Assembly (NCBI GenBank): GCA_021827245.1
Contig: JAKAWN010000314.1
Location: 1 to 8,138, forward strand
DNA from: Acidobacteriota bacterium
Lineage (GTDB): Bacteria > Acidobacteriota > Terriglobia > UBA7540
Length of the DNA stretch: 8,138 nt
Direction of reading: 5' to 3'
In this document: piece after piece, positions 7,434 through 8,138 of the stretch
How positions within the stretch are numbered: position 1 is the stretch's first letter
Layout: each line of letters begins with the position of its first letter
The notes under the pieces: generated by a model
Databases searched by the model: none
What the model was told of the DNA's origin: nothing
The model's input: the letters and a program-made list of their open reading frames with translations, nothing else
Position numbers and translations under genes: made by a program

Positions 7434-7463
7434 AGGCGGCTTGGTTCGGTGACCAAGCCGCCT
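7434..7463 (+). repeat. Perfect 12-bp stem hairpin between trbF and the small downstream gene
   Basis: AGGCGGCTTGGT (7434-7445) and ACCAAGCCGCCT (7452-7463) are exact reverse complements around a 6-base loop. No U-tract follows on the + strand (GGAAAACG instead). On the - strand an imperfect T-rich run follows about 8-12 bases past the stem, but no convincing - strand gene lies there to terminate. It may be an mRNA end-protecting hairpin, an attenuator or a protein-binding site at the end of the trb operon. Confidence 0.6.
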
Positions 7464-7482
7464 GGAAAACGTGAGGCTATCC

Positions 7483-7776
7483 ATGGCGATGAGCACCGCC
7501 GAATCGACAGGAGAACCAAACGCTGCGGTGACCCAAAGCCGGCCCAGGCGCCGCACGCCGGCTGTCGAACCCGGTGGAGCAAAACCGCGGTTCTTCCTTG
7601 CCCGCGAGGGCAGGGCGGGCCGCGAACCGGCGTTTGAGCGGGAGTTGGCGAGTGAAGCTGAAATCCTGGTTGAATCGCTCAAGACCGGCCGCAGCTTTTA
7701 TGTTGTGTACGAATACCGCTCTATGGCTGATTGTTCCGGCAAAGCTCCGCAGATTCGAAAGGAGGCAGTTCAATAA
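7483..7776 (+). CDS. Small conserved-looking protein of unknown function
   Basis: A 97-residue soluble protein I do not recognise. The N-terminal third is basic and probably disordered (Pro/Arg-rich). A likely amphipathic acidic helix follows (about residues 52-70, with Glu/Leu/Ala), then a beta-like KTGRSFYVVYEYR segment and a polar tail. There is no signal peptide or membrane helix. ATG 7483 is preferred because GTGAGG (7471-7476) sits six bases upstream; GTG 7471 and ATG 7489 are in-frame alternatives. Codons follow the G-nonG-N trend and favour G/C at third positions in the first two thirds, supporting coding, whereas overlapping frames give Arg-rich sequence. It occupies the place of trbG, but its size and lack of an export signal exclude TrbG/VirB9. 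A regulatory or accessory role in the element is only a guess from location. Confidence 0.58.
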   Translation: MAMSTAESTGEPNAAVTQSRPRRRTPAVEPGGAKPRFFLAREGRAGREPAFERELASEAEILVESLKTGRSFYVVYEYRSMADCSGKAPQIRKEAVQ

Positions 7777-7816
7777 TTTTCCGGCTTCATTCGAGACGTT
7801 GAGTCTCAAGAAGCAT

Positions 7817-7837
7817 TCCACAAGCTTTGATTGTGGA
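7817..7837 (+). repeat. Inverted repeat TCCACAA / TTGTGGA
   Basis: Perfect 7-bp arms around a 7-base spacer (GCTTTGA). Arm length and spacing would suit a dimeric regulator site or a small hairpin. Confidence 0.4.
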
Positions 7838-7877
7838 TGAGTCGAGGATGGCGGCTACTTCGGGCGCCTTTCACAAA

Positions 7878-7902
7878 CTCCGGCTCCCTAACGGGAACGG
7901 AG
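7878..7902 (+). repeat. Stepped hairpin CTCCG / CGGAG with inner TCCC / GGGA
   Basis: The outer 5-bp stem (7878-7882 with 7898-7902) encloses a 4-bp stem (7885-7888 with 7893-7896) and a TAAC loop, separated by a small asymmetric internal loop. Nine pairs in 25 bases suggest RNA structure in a leader. Confidence 0.4.
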
Positions 7903-7955
7903 AGACACAACTTGGTCGGGTTCATCGCTCGGCCGTCCGAGAAGTAATTCATTTT

Positions 7956-8011
7956 CGGTAATGGAAAAGCGATGGAGCCGGCCGCGGCCATCTCCTCGTG
8001 TTCCGTTACCG
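7956..8011 (+). promoter_or_regulatory. Large two-tier hairpin just upstream of the last gene's ribosome binding site
   Basis: CGGTAATGGAA (7956-7966) pairs with TTCCGTTACCG (8001-8011) over 11 positions, with one G-U wobble. Inside, GATGG (7971-7975) pairs with CCATC (7988-7992), capped by a GC-rich loop containing part of the palindrome GGCCGCGGCC (7980-7989). The internal loop is asymmetric (4 and 8 bases). It ends 8 bases before the Shine-Dalgarno sequence, so it is well placed to act as an mRNA leader element. A DNA-level role such as an operator or transfer origin is also possible. It matches no riboswitch class I know. Confidence 0.5.
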
Positions 8012-8019
8012 CATAAAAC

Positions 8020-8027
8020 AGGAGGAG
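8020..8027 (+). promoter_or_regulatory. Very strong ribosome binding site
   Basis: AGGAGGAG ends four bases before ATG 8032. It is the closest match in the window to the full anti-16S sequence and is the main support for the gene that follows. Confidence 0.7.
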
Positions 8028-8031
8028 AAAA

Positions 8032-8138
8032 ATGAGAAACGGAAACGGTGCGTTGCACGTGCTTGCACTCGAAATGGATCGTATGGGTCAAGTGAGGAAG
8101 AAATTGGTCCGGTTCGATCGTGAAGGGCAGCTCGAAAA
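8032..8138 (+). CDS. Unidentified gene, N-terminal 35 residues only (3' cut by the window)
   Basis: The frame from ATG 8032 is open to the window end. The visible peptide begins MRNGNGALHV and continues as a polar, charged, probably helical stretch with alternating basic and acidic residues (MDRMGQVRKKLVRFDREGQLE) and no signal peptide. The start is strongly supported by AGGAGGAG four bases upstream. Too little is visible to name a family. A cytoplasmic, possibly DNA- or RNA-interacting protein would fit the charge, but that is a guess. Confidence 0.55.
   Translation, partial: MRNGNGALHVLALEMDRMGQVRKKLVRFDREGQLE

Larger units (their letters stand above)
7777..8031. other. Gene-free region rich in inverted repeats
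   Basis: About 255 bases without a convincing gene on either strand; the short minus-strand reading frames here have poor start contexts and no recognisable content. It holds several inverted repeats: GAGAC/GTCTC (7793-7807), TCCACAA/TTGTGGA (7817-7837), a stepped hairpin (7878-7902), CTCGG/CCGAG (7928-7941) and a large hairpin (7956-8011). No promoter with good -35 and -10 boxes could be picked by eye. It could be a promoter/leader for the next gene or a cis-acting transfer or replication site. Confidence 0.5.

Noticed and set aside
7760..7765. AGGAGG near the end of the small gene as a ribosome binding site for a further gene
   Set aside because: No ATG, GTG or TTG lies at a usable distance, and the frames that follow close within a few codons.
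7574..7840. Overlapping + strand frame (88 codons) in the region of the small unknown gene
   Set aside because: It lacks a ribosome binding site, is Arg/Ser-rich, and competes with the better-supported frame at 7483-7776.
7806..7991. Minus-strand frame of 61 codons in the intergenic region
   Set aside because: Its purine-rich GAGGAG directly abuts the ATG with no spacing, and the frame crosses the large hairpin; no recognisable product.
1..8138. CRISPR array, tRNA, rRNA, insertion sequence or attachment site
   Set aside because: No regularly spaced repeats, tRNA-like cloverleaf, transposase reading frame or terminal inverted repeats were seen.

Overview
The window carries part of a P-type (Trb/VirB-like) conjugative type IV secretion operon, all on the + strand. 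A short unidentified small-gene and intergenic region follows it. Signal peptides, periplasmic-type subunits and many inner-membrane proteins indicate a Gram-negative (diderm) bacterium. The DNA looks moderately GC-rich throughout. I cannot fix the taxon from sequence alone; Acidobacteriota or Proteobacteria are both plausible, as is location on a plasmid or an integrative conjugative element.

Bases 1-7367 are the secretion block. In order they encode: two small multi-pass membrane proteins built from repeated helical hairpins, in the TrbC/VirB2 pilin position (1-534, 5' cut, and 545-997); TrbD/VirB3 (1011-1346); the TrbE/VirB4 ATPase (1346-3997); two tandem paralogous secreted TrbJ/VirB5-like proteins (4052-4864 and 4877-5710); TrbL/VirB6 (5720-6562); and TrbF/VirB8 (6615-7367). 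This matches the Ti-plasmid order trbC-D-E-J-K-L-F, except that a second TrbJ-like gene sits where trbK is expected. Genes are tightly packed, and at four junctions the upstream UAG stop forms part of the next Shine-Dalgarno sequence. Together the products would form the inner-membrane platform (VirB3/4/6/8 equivalents), the pilus subunits and the pilus-tip or periplasmic proteins of a mating apparatus. TrbG/VirB9, TrbI/VirB10, TrbB/VirB11, the relaxase and the coupling protein are not in this window.

Bases 7368-8138 break the canonical order, because no trbG follows trbF. Instead there are two hairpins, one with a perfect 12-bp stem (7434-7463), then a 97-residue protein of unknown function (7483-7776). 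Next comes a gene-free stretch of about 255 bases (7777-8031) rich in inverted repeats, ending in a large two-tier hairpin (7956-8011). A very strong ribosome binding site follows, with the start of an unidentified gene that runs off the window (8032 onward). The most interesting points are the pilin-like hairpin modules repeated across two genes, the tandem divergent TrbJ paralogues, and the structured region before the last gene.
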